Assembly: GCF_001458435.1 (NCBI RefSeq)
Contig: NZ_CYSF01000006.1
Location: forward strand, 496,001-560,000
Length of the DNA stretch: 64,000 nucleotides
Reading direction: 5' to 3'
Source of the DNA: Thalassovita mediterranea
GTDB lineage: Bacteria; Pseudomonadota; Alphaproteobacteria; Rhodobacterales; Rhodobacteraceae
This document shows, in pieces, positions 10,391 to 18,805 of the stretch (its first letter is position 1; each line of letters starts with the position of its first letter). The translations under genes and the position numbers were made by a program. The notes under the pieces are model-generated. The model was given only the letters and a program-made list of their open reading frames with translations. It did no database searches and had not been told where the DNA came from.

Positions 10391-11410
10391 GTGACCCAAA
10401 GCATCAAATTCTCCCGCCGTACCGTCCTGTGGCTCCCCGTTGCGCTGGCTGCCTGCCAATCGCGTTCCAACGTGATTGAGATGTCGGGCGTCACCATGGG
10501 GACGACCTACAAGATCACCGCTGTAGATCACAAAAACGCCGTTACCCAAGCGCAGGCTCAAGACGCTGTCAACATGGCATTTGCTCGTGTTAACACATTG
10601 ATGTCTAATTGGGATTCCAATTCCGAAGTGTCGCGCCTGAATGCCGCCAACGCCGGTCAGACCATGACCGTATCGCCTGAATTGGCCGAAGTGCTGCAGG
10701 CAGCCAATGACATCAACGCCGCCAGCGACGGCCAGTTTGACGTCACCCTAGGCCCGCTGATCGACCTCTGGGGCTTCGGCGCCAAAGGCACCACCAGCGC
10801 CGCACCGTCGGACGCCGAAATCGCCCGCGTTGCCGCTGTAACCGGGCAGCAAGACGTGCTGGAGATTCGCGGCAACCAAGTGCGTAAGCACAAAAATGAC
10901 GCAACGATCTATCTGTCGGCCATCGGCAAAGGTTTCGGTGTTGATGCCGCAGGCAAGGCACTGGCTGAACTGGGCCTGCAGGATTACATGGTCGAAGTAG
11001 GCGGCGATATCGTCACCGCAGGCAAAAACCCTGATGGTCTGGACTGGCGCATTGGTGTGGAAACCCCGCTGACCGCCTCGCCGGCGCTGCAGCAGGTTGC
11101 CAAATTGTCGAACATGGGTCTGGCCACCTCGGGTGATTACCGCAACTACTTCGAACAAGACGGTCAGCGTTTCTCGCACATTCTGGACGCCAAAACCGGC
11201 CGCCCTGTGACCCACCGCACTGCATCTGCAACCGTACTGGCCGACAACGCCATGCTGGCAGACGCATGGGCCACCGCGATGCTGGTTCTGGGCAAAGAGC
11301 GCGGCATGGAAATCGCCAAGGAACAGAACCTCGCCGTTCTGTTCATCGAGCGCGGCGACAGCGACTTCGTCACCACCGCAAGCCCGCGTTTCCAAGCACT
11401 GCAAGCCTGA
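10391..11410 (+). CDS. apbE: FAD:protein FMN transferase ApbE
   Basis: A 339-residue enzyme that attaches FMN to threonines of NqrB and NqrC. The N-terminus has a double arginine followed by a hydrophobic stretch and the lipobox LAAC, so the product is probably a periplasm-facing lipoprotein, where its NqrB/C targets are exposed. ApbE signatures include the early SGVTMGTTYKI motif, SAIGKGFGVD, VEVGGDIVTAG and a C-terminal HILDAKTGRPV. The start chosen is GTG at 10391, preceded by AAGAGAG. The frame stays open far upstream, antisense to nqrA/nqrB, but those upstream codons do not encode ApbE sequence. Co-located with nqrM and divergent from nqrA-F. Confidence 0.95.
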   Translation: MTQSIKFSRRTVLWLPVALAACQSRSNVIEMSGVTMGTTYKITAVDHKNAVTQAQAQDAVNMAFARVNTLMSNWDSNSEVSRLNAANAGQTMTVSPELAEVLQAANDINAASDGQFDVTLGPLIDLWGFGAKGTTSAAPSDAEIARVAAVTGQQDVLEIRGNQVRKHKNDATIYLSAIGKGFGVDAAGKALAELGLQDYMVEVGGDIVTAGKNPDGLDWRIGVETPLTASPALQQVAKLSNMGLATSGDYRNYFEQDGQRFSHILDAKTGRPVTHRTASATVLADNAMLADAWATAMLVLGKERGMEIAKEQNLAVLFIERGDSDFVTTASPRFQALQA

Positions 11411-11427
11411 TTTAAAGGAGGCGCATC

Positions 11428-11661
11428 ATGCAAACCTTCCTGTTCACCTTTGCCTTCTTCGCGGTTGTGATGATCGGTATGTCGCTTGGCGTCATGCTGA
11501 TGGGCAAACGCATCAAAGGCAGCTGCGGTGGCCTCAACGCCATTGCGGATGCGGATCATTGTCTGGTCTGCAAAAAGGAAATCGACCCCGACAGCCCGCT
11601 GCGGGAACGTCTGGCCTGCCCCCGCGCACGCAAGATGGTCGAAGACATGGAAACGCAGTAA
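11428..11661 (+). CDS. nqrM: Na+-NQR maturation protein NqrM (DUF539)
   Basis: A 77-residue protein with one N-terminal membrane helix (about 3-27) and four cysteines in the pattern SCGG, HCLVCKK and LACP. NqrM is needed for assembly of Na+-NQR, supplying iron to the NqrD/E centre. A strong ribosome site (AAAGGAGG) sits 6 nt before the ATG. It lies 17 nt after apbE, so the two maturation factors form one unit, closed by an intrinsic terminator. Confidence 0.94.
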   Translation: MQTFLFTFAFFAVVMIGMSLGVMLMGKRIKGSCGGLNAIADADHCLVCKKEIDPDSPLRERLACPRARKMVEDMETQ

Positions 11662-11685
11662 ACAACGCGCCCCTGACGACAAACA

Positions 11686-11716
11686 AAACGCGGCCCCATG
11701 GGCCGCGTTTTTTGTT
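11686..11716 (+). terminator. Intrinsic terminator after nqrM
   Basis: An 11-bp stem AAACGCGGCCC (11686-11696) / GGGCCGCGTTT (11700-11710) with a CAT loop, followed by a T tract interrupted by one G. It closes the apbE-nqrM unit and may also serve the minus-strand gene ending at 11752. Confidence 0.92.
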
Positions 11717-11751
11717 AGAACCACTAGGGCAACCCAATTGTTCATTGGCGC

Positions 11752-11952
11752 CTAGACGGCAATCGGTACAAAGCCCAAAACCAGCAAACACAGGCCAGCG
11801 ATACCACCGCAAACCCATAGTTGCCACGCTGGGCCTTCGGCCTTCCAGACCGACCGATATCGGGTGCCAGCCAGCACCGCGATCACGAACAAAACAGTGG
11901 CAACAGACGGTGCCAGCACCAGTTCACCGTTCATAATGGAATTTGACAGCAC
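11752..11952 (-). CDS. Small two-helix membrane protein, unknown function
   Basis: A 66-residue protein with two hydrophobic segments (about 12-29 and 44-64) separated by a short basic loop (TRYRSVWK). The likely start is GTG at 11952, because AGGA lies 8 nt upstream; an in-frame ATG six codons later is the alternative. It is divergent from the CBS-domain gene at 12037, with an 84-bp gap, and ends at the nqrM terminator. I do not recognise a family. Coding status is supported by the ribosome site, the membrane pattern and a stop placed neatly beside a terminator. Confidence 0.55.
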   Translation of the reverse strand: MLSNSIMNGELVLAPSVATVLFVIAVLAGTRYRSVWKAEGPAWQLWVCGGIAGLCLLVLGFVPIAV

Positions 11953-12036
11953 TTTGATTTTCCTTGCCTAAGGGCCTCTCGCTGCGCTTCACTGACATGG
12001 CATCATGGGTGCGATCAAGTCAGGAGGAGAGGAAAG

Positions 12037-12567
12037 ATGCCAACATCATACCAGCCACCGACCCGCGGCGACAGCGCGTCAGCGCAGCGCACGAGCAGTC
12101 AAAGCCTACAAAGCAACACCTTCGAAACCAGCTCCACCGTTGCTGATCTGTTGTCCGGCAAGGACCGTGTGGTGCATTCAGTGACACCCGACGACACATT
12201 GAGCGACGCTGTCCGCATCCTACGCGACCAGAAAATTGGCGCTTTGGTGGCGGTGAACCTTGATGGGTCGCTCTGCGGTATCCTGTCGGAACGCGACATT
12301 GTGCGGCAACTGGCGGAATCCTCGGCGCCGGATCAAACGCTGGCCTTGCGCGTCAGTGATATTATGACCAGCGACGTACGCAGCTGCACGCCAGATGACA
12401 CGCTGATGTCTGTTCTGACCACCATGACCGAAGGCCGCTTCCGTCATATGCCCGTACTGGATCAGGATCGGCTGTGTGGCATGATCACCATCGGTGACGC
12501 GATTCAGCATCGCCTGAAACTGCTGGAACACGAAGCCCTACAACTGAAGCAACTGATCGTGGGCTAA
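12037..12567 (+). CDS. CBS-domain pair protein
   Basis: A 176-residue soluble protein. After a low-complexity N-terminus rich in Ser, Thr and Gln (about 1-35), two CBS motifs follow: VVHSVTPDDTLSDAVRILRDQKIGALVAVN...GILSERDIVR (about 46-100) and VRSCTPDDTLMSVLTTMTEGRFRHMPVLD...GMITIGDAIQHRL (about 114-165). CBS pairs bind adenine nucleotides or S-adenosylmethionine and act as energy sensors. It is a stand-alone pair without an attached enzyme. A strong Shine-Dalgarno (AGGAGGAGAGG) precedes the ATG. The partner is unknown. Confidence 0.85.
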   Translation: MPTSYQPPTRGDSASAQRTSSQSLQSNTFETSSTVADLLSGKDRVVHSVTPDDTLSDAVRILRDQKIGALVAVNLDGSLCGILSERDIVRQLAESSAPDQTLALRVSDIMTSDVRSCTPDDTLMSVLTTMTEGRFRHMPVLDQDRLCGMITIGDAIQHRLKLLEHEALQLKQLIVG

Positions 12568-12634
12568 AACAGGCGCTCTTCGATGGTCACGAGACGCGTC
12601 CGGCGTAAGCGTTCACGATATCATTGGAAACGGA

Positions 12635-12651
12635 GAGGGGCAGCGCCCCTC
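12635..12651. terminator. GC-rich hairpin between convergent genes
   Basis: Stem GAGGGGC / GCCCCTC with an AGC loop lies between the plus-strand CBS gene and the minus-strand amaA-like gene, which converge here. T tracts are poor on both strands, so this is only a candidate terminator. Confidence 0.45.
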
Positions 12652-12666
12652 CCCCATACGCGATGA

Positions 12667-13953
12667 TCAGCGTAGTCGCTGCAGGGTATGCACCATCGTT
12701 GCGCCAAACTCAAAGAACGCGCCTTGAGCCGCGGTGAAGCGTTCGGCGTAGGCTTCGACCGGGGCAACAGGCAGCGCGTCTGTTGTACCAGACAAAAGCG
12801 CCTGTGCCGCAGCCGACCCAAAGACCGTTCCCGGACCGATCCCACGCCCTGAATAGCCAAAGATCGTGTAGGCATTCGGCCCAAAGACCTGAACCTTGGG
12901 AATATGATCACGGGTCATTGCGATGCGCCCGCTCCAATGATGCTGAAATGGCAAATCGCCTAGTTCAGGAAACAGGCTGCGCAGTTTGTGACGCGCCCAA
13001 CCGGCATGCAGTGCGCCGCCCAGCCCGTTGCTGTTCCCCATTCCGCCAACGATCAATCGCCCAGCCGCGTCGCGGCGCACCGACGACATAACCTGCGCCG
13101 TGTCCCAGCATCCTTCGCCCGCAGGTAAAATGCGCGCCTGCTGTTCCTGACTAAGTGGCGCTGTGGCAAACTGGCAATAATTTACGGGGACATATTGTGG
13201 TCGCGCAGGTAACGCGGCGGCCTCGGCATAGGCATTGGTGGCCACCAGCAGCGCCTTGGCGCGCAGGCTGCCCTGTTCCGTGGACAGATGCCACATCCCC
13301 CCTTCGTGCCGAAGCGCCTGAACCGCGGTTTGCGCAAAAATCTGCGCCCCAGCCGCCTGTGCTGCGCGCGCCAGCCCGTGACAATAGGCCAAAGGTTGCA
13401 CCGTCCCCGCCGACGGGTTCAGGAGCGCACCGTGAAAAGCACCAGATCCGGTACGTTGTTGAGTTTCCTCGGCATCCAGCAGCTGTAGCGCTGCGCCGAA
13501 CTGATTTCCCTGCCGGAACCTCTCTTGCAGGTCTTGCAAACCGCTGGGCGCATGCGCGAGGTGCAGTGTGCCGGCGCGGGTCGCCTCGCAGGGGATGTCA
13601 TGGCGGTTGATGAGGTCGAAAACCATGTCCGGCGCCCGCGCCAGAACATCAATCAGGTGCCGCCCGGGTGCATCACCCATTTGATCTACGATGGTTTCTG
13701 GCGGCAACCAAAGCCCGGCGTTCACCAATCCAACATTCCGCCCGGAACCGCCAAAGCCGATATCGTGCGCCTCAACCAAGGCAACGCTGGCACCCGCAGC
13801 CGACGCTTCAAGCGCAGCTGCACAGCCTGTGAAACCACCGCCGATAATCGCCAGATCAACGCTTAGCTCTTGGGTCAGCGGGCCGCATTCGGCCCGCCGG
13901 GTCAGACTATGGGCCCAAAGGCCCTGGTCTGTGTTTGCCTGATCAAATGTCAA
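12667..13953 (-). CDS. amaA: FAD-dependent oxidase, AmaA-like (probable L-pipecolate oxidase)
   Basis: A 428-residue flavoprotein of the DAO family. The dinucleotide fold IIGGGFTG (36-43) is followed by the GxGGSGRNVG loop seen in amino-acid and polyamine oxidases of this group. The reading frame extends further upstream, but the best start is TTG at 13953: it overlaps the preceding aldehyde dehydrogenase by 11 nt and has AGGGA about 7 nt upstream. The partner upstream is AmaB-like, as in Pseudomonas putida, where AmaA oxidises pipecolate to piperideine-6-carboxylate. A gamma-glutamylputrescine- or D-amino-acid-type substrate cannot be excluded from sequence alone. Confidence 0.68.
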   Translation of the reverse strand: MTFDQANTDQGLWAHSLTRRAECGPLTQELSVDLAIIGGGFTGCAAALEASAAGASVALVEAHDIGFGGSGRNVGLVNAGLWLPPETIVDQMGDAPGRHLIDVLARAPDMVFDLINRHDIPCEATRAGTLHLAHAPSGLQDLQERFRQGNQFGAALQLLDAEETQQRTGSGAFHGALLNPSAGTVQPLAYCHGLARAAQAAGAQIFAQTAVQALRHEGGMWHLSTEQGSLRAKALLVATNAYAEAAALPARPQYVPVNYCQFATAPLSQEQQARILPAGEGCWDTAQVMSSVRRDAAGRLIVGGMGNSNGLGGALHAGWARHKLRSLFPELGDLPFQHHWSGRIAMTRDHIPKVQVFGPNAYTIFGYSGRGIGPGTVFGSAAAQALLSGTTDALPVAPVEAYAERFTAAQGAFFEFGATMVHTLQRLR

Positions 13954-15445
13954 ACTTGATTCCCTGCGCCAAAGGCAAGTCACGCGAATAATTGATCGTG
14001 TTGGTCTGGCGCCGCATGTAGCCTTTCCACGCATCCGATCCGCTTTCACGTCCGCCGCCTGTTTCCTTTTCCCCGCCGAACGCTCCGCCAATTTCTGCAC
14101 CGGAAGGCCCGATATTCACATTGGCGATGCCGCAGTCCGATCCAGCAGCCGACAGGAACAGTTCCGTTTCACGCACGTCAGTTGAGAAGATGCAAGACGA
14201 TAGGCCTTGCGGTACGGCGTTTTGCAACGCAATCGCCTCGTCCAGATCACGGTATTTCACCACGTACAGGATCGGCGCAAAGGTTTCATGGTGCATGATT
14301 GCGCTTTGTTCGGGCATTTCGACAATCGCCGGGGTCGCATAAGCCGCCGCGCCGTGAGTGTCGCATAGCGCCTGACCACCACCATGAACGGTGCCACCTT
14401 CGGCGCGGGCTTGTTCCAACGCGTTATCCATGGCCTGCAACGCCCCCGTATCAATCAGCGGACCTACCAGCGTGGCCTGATCCAGCGGGTCGCCAATGGG
14501 CAGACCTGCGTAGGCTTTGACCAGACGCGGCACCAGTGCATCATAGACATCTTCGTGTACGATCAGGCGACGCAGGGTGGTGCAACGTTGGCCAGCCGTG
14601 CCGACAGCAGAAAACACAATCGCGCGCAGCGCCATTTCCAGATCCGCAGACGGGGCCACGATCATCGCGTTATTGCCCCCCAGTTCGAGGATGGTGCGGC
14701 CCAGACGTTTCGCCATATCCGCTGCAACCGCACGACCCATCGGCACGGACCCAGTGGCGGAAATCAGCGCCACCTTGGGATTGGCGGTCAGTGCCTCGCC
14801 CAAATCGCGTTCACCGATCAAAACCTGCGTCAGCCCTTTGGGCGCATCGTCGCCAAACTGTTCGCACACACGATCGCAGATTTTCTGCACCGCCAGCGCG
14901 GTCAGAGGTGTCTTTTCGGACGGTTTCCAGATCACCGGGTCACCGCACACCAGTGCCAACGCCGCATTCCAGCACCAAGGCGCCACGGGGAAGTTAAACG
15001 CGGTGATCACGCCACAAGTGCCCATCGGATGCCATGTTTCACGCATCGCGTGCCCCGGACGTTCCGAGGCGATAGTCAGCCCATAAAGCTGGCGTGACAG
15101 GCCAACGGCAAAGTCACAGATGTCGATCATCTCTTGGACTTCGCCAAGGCCCTCTTGGTAAATCTTGCCGCATTCCAGCGTGACCAGCGCGCCCAGTGCC
15201 TCTTTCTCGCGGCGCAATTCTTCGCCAAGCAAACGCACAAATTCACCACGGCGCGGTGCAGGCACGGTACGCCACTGCAAAAACGCCTCATGTGCCAGCG
15301 ACATCATCTGATCAGCCTCATCAAGGCTATGCATCGCCAATTTGGCAATCTCGGAACCGTCCACCGGCGTATGTACCGCAAGCGTGCCGCTGTTCAGCTC
15401 TGCCTCAGTCAGCCCGGCGGCTGCCAAAATTTCTGAAAAACCCAT
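13943..15445 (-). CDS. amaB: Aldehyde dehydrogenase of the ALDH7/AmaB type (2-aminoadipate semialdehyde/P6C dehydrogenase)
   Basis: An NAD-dependent aldehyde dehydrogenase of about 500 residues. Numbering from an upstream in-frame ATG at 15451, the catalytic set is Asn153 (AFNFP), Glu256 (LELGGNN) and Cys290 (GQRC). The sequence follows the ALDH7A1/AmaB branch (SATGSVPMGR, GGEKETGGGRESGSDAWK), which oxidises 2-aminoadipate-6-semialdehyde to 2-aminoadipate in lysine catabolism. The ATG at 15445 was preferred because AGGGA lies 6 nt before it; the one at 15451 directly abuts that site. It is followed by the overlapping amaA-like gene and preceded by the FabD-like gene, 51 nt away. Confidence 0.82.
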   Translation of the reverse strand: MGFSEILAAAGLTEAELNSGTLAVHTPVDGSEIAKLAMHSLDEADQMMSLAHEAFLQWRTVPAPRRGEFVRLLGEELRREKEALGALVTLECGKIYQEGLGEVQEMIDICDFAVGLSRQLYGLTIASERPGHAMRETWHPMGTCGVITAFNFPVAPWCWNAALALVCGDPVIWKPSEKTPLTALAVQKICDRVCEQFGDDAPKGLTQVLIGERDLGEALTANPKVALISATGSVPMGRAVAADMAKRLGRTILELGGNNAMIVAPSADLEMALRAIVFSAVGTAGQRCTTLRRLIVHEDVYDALVPRLVKAYAGLPIGDPLDQATLVGPLIDTGALQAMDNALEQARAEGGTVHGGGQALCDTHGAAAYATPAIVEMPEQSAIMHHETFAPILYVVKYRDLDEAIALQNAVPQGLSSCIFSTDVRETELFLSAAGSDCGIANVNIGPSGAEIGGAFGGEKETGGGRESGSDAWKGYMRRQTNTINYSRDLPLAQGIKFDI

Positions 15446-15496
15446 CGTCATTCCCTATTGTCCCATTTCAGGTTTTGTTTGTTTTGATGTTTCCGA

Positions 15497-16546
15497 TCAG
15501 ACCACCACAGGACGCTGATCTTGTATTCCCATTGAAATCAGCATCGGCGTCTTTTCGTTTGACTGTGCCTGTTCGGATTTGAAGTCGTCTTTGCACTGCA
15601 TCCCGCGCCAGTCGGCACGGATCAGCGATTGAGCCACCGCCCCCCCCAGCGTGGAGCCGGGACCGGTGACGATGAACATGTCAGGCGCAAATTCGCGCGC
15701 AGCCACAGTAATCGCGCGGGTGAAATCATAGACTTCCGTTACCTGATGGCCCAAGGTGTAGTCCCACAACGATTGCAGATCACAGGCACCTGGCCACCAG
15801 ACAGTCCCCCGTCCATCAATCATCGGCAAGTCAGGTTGCCGAAAGAAAGACGGCGGCAGGGCTGCGCGGCCCTGCGCGGCGACAGGGGCCTGCAGATGAC
15901 TGTGGAACCCTGCGTGATTGCCCAGCCGCATCGGGAAACGCCCCTGCACAGGATCCACCGTGGCCTCAAAGGCGGACAGCCCTGCCTCATTTCCTGCCAG
16001 AACCAACATCCCACCCAGATCAATCGAAAGGGTCAGTACGTGATCTGCACGCGCATCGATGTCTGCAACAACGGACAGAAGGGCCTCACGCCGTGTGGGC
16101 TGCGGGCGCCAGTCATCATCAACCCAAGGGTAGATCACCTGCCCACCGATCAGTGCCTGCTGCATAAAGCTGCCCATAGTGTTCGACACCTGAAAGCCAT
16201 CCACAGCACTGAGCGCCCCGCCACAGGCGAGTGCAGAATACCAGCCCATCGAATTGCCCGTCACCGCAACCACCTCAACCGTGTTGCGGTTGATCGCCAT
16301 GAAGTCACCCAGCGTCGCAGCGTAGATCAATGCCGAAGCATTGTCGCCGCGGCTGTGGCGCGACAGGGAAAAGCGTTCCGCCCCGTCCAGCGTTGTCAGA
16401 CTATCCTGCCCCATACGCGCACGTTCAGCGTCGAATTGCGCCATCATGCCCGCGTCAGGGAAATGGCGGCTCAGATACCCCAGTTCGGTCGCGTTGTAGG
16501 TGCCGCGACCAGGGCAAATCACTACGGCTGTTTTCTTGGCACTCAT
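15497..16546 (-). CDS. FabD-like acyltransferase-domain protein
   Basis: A 349-residue protein with the fold of malonyl-CoA:ACP transacylases. The N-terminal CPGRGTY takes the place of the usual GQG motif, and the nucleophile elbow VTGNSMGW puts the serine at residue 99. A downstream LGNHAGFHSH supplies the expected histidine region. No carrier protein or ketosynthase is encoded nearby. It overlaps the fused E1 gene upstream by 4 nt (ATGA), so its translation is coupled to a thiamine-dependent dehydrogenase. That placement suggests it handles the acyl group released by E1 rather than serving fatty-acid synthesis. This is an inference; the substrate is unknown. Confidence 0.7.
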   Translation of the reverse strand: MSAKKTAVVICPGRGTYNATELGYLSRHFPDAGMMAQFDAERARMGQDSLTTLDGAERFSLSRHSRGDNASALIYAATLGDFMAINRNTVEVVAVTGNSMGWYSALACGGALSAVDGFQVSNTMGSFMQQALIGGQVIYPWVDDDWRPQPTRREALLSVVADIDARADHVLTLSIDLGGMLVLAGNEAGLSAFEATVDPVQGRFPMRLGNHAGFHSHLQAPVAAQGRAALPPSFFRQPDLPMIDGRGTVWWPGACDLQSLWDYTLGHQVTEVYDFTRAITVAAREFAPDMFIVTGPGSTLGGAVAQSLIRADWRGMQCKDDFKSEQAQSNEKTPMLISMGIQDQRPVVV

Positions 16547-18732
16547 GACGTTTTCCCAATCAGGTTCAGGGCGGCGGCGGTGATGCTGTCCTTGGACGGC
16601 ATCGTGGCGGCGTAGGCCGGGCCAGTAGCGATAAAGCTATCTTCGGCGGTCAACCGGGCCAATTTGGCGTCTGACACCTCGTGGAAATGCGCCATCAACG
16701 CCTCGGCCACGCCACCGGAATGACGGGTCTCATCCGCCACCAAAATGTTGTCACAGCCCTGAACCGCCTCTGTCAGCGCGTCCTTGGGCAGCGGCGACAG
16801 CCAGCGCATATCTACGATCCGTGCCTTGATCCCTGCCGCCTCAATCGCGGGCAGGGCCTGCTGGCTCAGGTAAACCCCGTTGCCAAAGGTCACGATTGCT
16901 AGATCCTGCCCACCGCCATGCAGGCCAACCTCGCCCAGCGCAATCTTTTCTGAAGGATCGGGATAGCGCTGCATCCAACCGCCATCCTTTGCCTCATGCA
17001 GGTCGCGCATCGGGTAGAGCGCAATCGGCTCGAGGAAGGCGACAACGCGCTGCTCCTCACGCGCCAAACGCACGCATTCCCGCAGCATCCGCGCCGCATC
17101 CGCCCCGTTTGACGGACAAGCCAGAATAACGCCTGGAATATCTCGCAACACGGCGACCGAATTGTCGTTGTGGAAATGTCCACCGAACCCTTTTTGGTAA
17201 CCAAGTCCCGCAATCCGCATCACCATCGGATTGGTGTATTGCCCCTCCGAGAAAAACGAGAGCGTCGCCGCCTCACCGCGGATCTGATCTTCGGCGTTGT
17301 GCAGATAGGCAAGAAACTGGATTTCCGGCATTGGTGTATAGCCGTTCTGCGCCATGCCGATGGCCAAACCCAGAATAGATTGTTCGTCCAGCAAGGTGTC
17401 GATCATTCGGTCCGGACCAAAGCGCTGGCGCAGTTTCTGCGTGACGCCATAAACACCGCCCTTCAGGCCGACATCTTCGCCCATCATGACAATTTCGCCA
17501 TGTTCTAACATCAGATCAGTCAACGCCCAATTGATTAGACGCGACATGATTTGCGGCTCTTCCATCGCACGCAGATCGCTGCCAAAGGCCGCTTCGCGCG
17601 CAGAGGCGGACGGACCGTTTGACGGCGCGCATTTCCGCTTCGGCGGAACGAGAGAGGCCATAACATCCTGCGCCGTTTGCAAATGCGGGCGGGTTACGAC
17701 CTGATCACCGATGCGTTCAATACGCGCAATTGTGTCAGTGTAGATTTTCAACGCCGCGTCTGGCTCCAACGCCCCTGCCGCCTGCATCAGTCGCACCGAA
17801 TGCAGCAGGGGATCGTTAGCCTCGTCGCGTTCGACCTCGGCTTTGGGCAGGTAGCTGGTCGCAACGTCGGCGCCGGCGTGCCCATAAAGACGCACAGTGC
17901 GCACGTGCAGGAACGCCGGTTTCTTACGCTCCCTCACATAGCGCGCCGCCTCAAGTGCGGTGGCGTAGGTGTCGTAGATATCGAGACCATCACAGGCGAA
18001 ATACTTGATGCCGGGGCGGTTCTGGAAATTGGCGGCGATCCAGCCCTTGGGTGTCTTGGTGGAAATACCGATGCCGTTGTCTTCGCAACAAAACAACAAT
18101 GGCATAGGCACCGATTGGAACGCGGTCCAACCTGCGGTGTTAAATGCGCCCTGTGCAGTCGAATGGTTGGCCGAGGCGTCACCAAAGCTACAATAGACGA
18201 TGGCATCATCCGGCAGAACAGCATGTTCCGGACGGTGTCGTTTCGCAGCACCAATAGAATAAGCGGCGCCAACTGCCTTGGGCAAATGACTGGCGATTGT
18301 TGAGGTTTGTGGCGGAATATTAAGAGCCTTAGACCCCAGAACTTTGTGGCGGCCACCCGAAATTGGGTCATCACTGGAACAGGCGAAACTCAGCATCATA
18401 TCCCACGCCATCGACTGGGCTGGGACCTGTTCACCGCGCTGGATTTGAAACGCGGCATCACGGTAATGAAGAAAGGCCATATCGGTTGGTCGCAACGCCG
18501 CTGAAACCGCGGCCAGACCTTCATGGCCCGACGATCCGATGGTGTAAAACCCCTGCCCCGCTTTCTGCATCGCCCGACTTTTCAAATCCATCGCCCGCGA
18601 CAGGCATTCGGAACGGAAAATCGATACAGCCTCTGGTCCTGCCAATGGTCCTGTCGGGGCATTGCCCGCTGGCAAATCCCCCGCAGCAACGCGGGTGAGG
18701 AAATTCTTATGCACAATTGCGGCGCGATCCAT
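16543..18732 (-). CDS. Fused alpha/beta 2-oxo acid dehydrogenase E1 (thiamine-diphosphate dependent)
   Basis: A 729-residue protein joining the E1-alpha part (residues about 30-370) to the E1-beta part (about 385-729). The TPP-binding region GDASANHST...EDNGIGIST lies in the alpha half; the beta half has MMGEDVGLKGGVYGVT and DEQSILGLAIGMA. It should decarboxylate a 2-oxo acid and pass the acyl group on. A strong AGGAGG precedes the ATG by 5 nt. No E2 or E3 gene is within the window, which is unusual; these may be borrowed from another complex. Upstream is an aminotransferase, downstream the FabD-like and AmaB/AmaA genes, pointing to 2-oxoadipate as a candidate substrate. Confidence 0.87.
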   Translation of the reverse strand: MDRAAIVHKNFLTRVAAGDLPAGNAPTGPLAGPEAVSIFRSECLSRAMDLKSRAMQKAGQGFYTIGSSGHEGLAAVSAALRPTDMAFLHYRDAAFQIQRGEQVPAQSMAWDMMLSFACSSDDPISGGRHKVLGSKALNIPPQTSTIASHLPKAVGAAYSIGAAKRHRPEHAVLPDDAIVYCSFGDASANHSTAQGAFNTAGWTAFQSVPMPLLFCCEDNGIGISTKTPKGWIAANFQNRPGIKYFACDGLDIYDTYATALEAARYVRERKKPAFLHVRTVRLYGHAGADVATSYLPKAEVERDEANDPLLHSVRLMQAAGALEPDAALKIYTDTIARIERIGDQVVTRPHLQTAQDVMASLVPPKRKCAPSNGPSASAREAAFGSDLRAMEEPQIMSRLINWALTDLMLEHGEIVMMGEDVGLKGGVYGVTQKLRQRFGPDRMIDTLLDEQSILGLAIGMAQNGYTPMPEIQFLAYLHNAEDQIRGEAATLSFFSEGQYTNPMVMRIAGLGYQKGFGGHFHNDNSVAVLRDIPGVILACPSNGADAARMLRECVRLAREEQRVVAFLEPIALYPMRDLHEAKDGGWMQRYPDPSEKIALGEVGLHGGGQDLAIVTFGNGVYLSQQALPAIEAAGIKARIVDMRWLSPLPKDALTEAVQGCDNILVADETRHSGGVAEALMAHFHEVSDAKLARLTAEDSFIATGPAYAATMPSKDSITAAALNLIGKTS

Positions 18733-18766
18733 CGCGTCCTCCTAGTTTGGTTGATCCACGCACTTT

Positions 18767-18782
18767 CGGCAGCGTCCTGCCG
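18767..18782 (-). other. Short intercistronic hairpin
   Basis: CGGCAG / CTGCCG with a 4-nt loop in the 73-nt gap between the aminotransferase and E1 genes. It has no T tract, so it could modestly protect or attenuate the mRNA; weak evidence. Confidence 0.3.
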
Positions 18783-18805
18783 GTCAAAGCTTGGATCGGG
18801 TGGGG

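Noticed and set aside
13954-14100. N-terminal extension of the AmaA-like oxidase to an ATG at 14100.
   Set aside because: The extra residues overlap the end of the AmaB-like gene in another frame and look non-coding; a TTG with ribosome site gives the normal family length.
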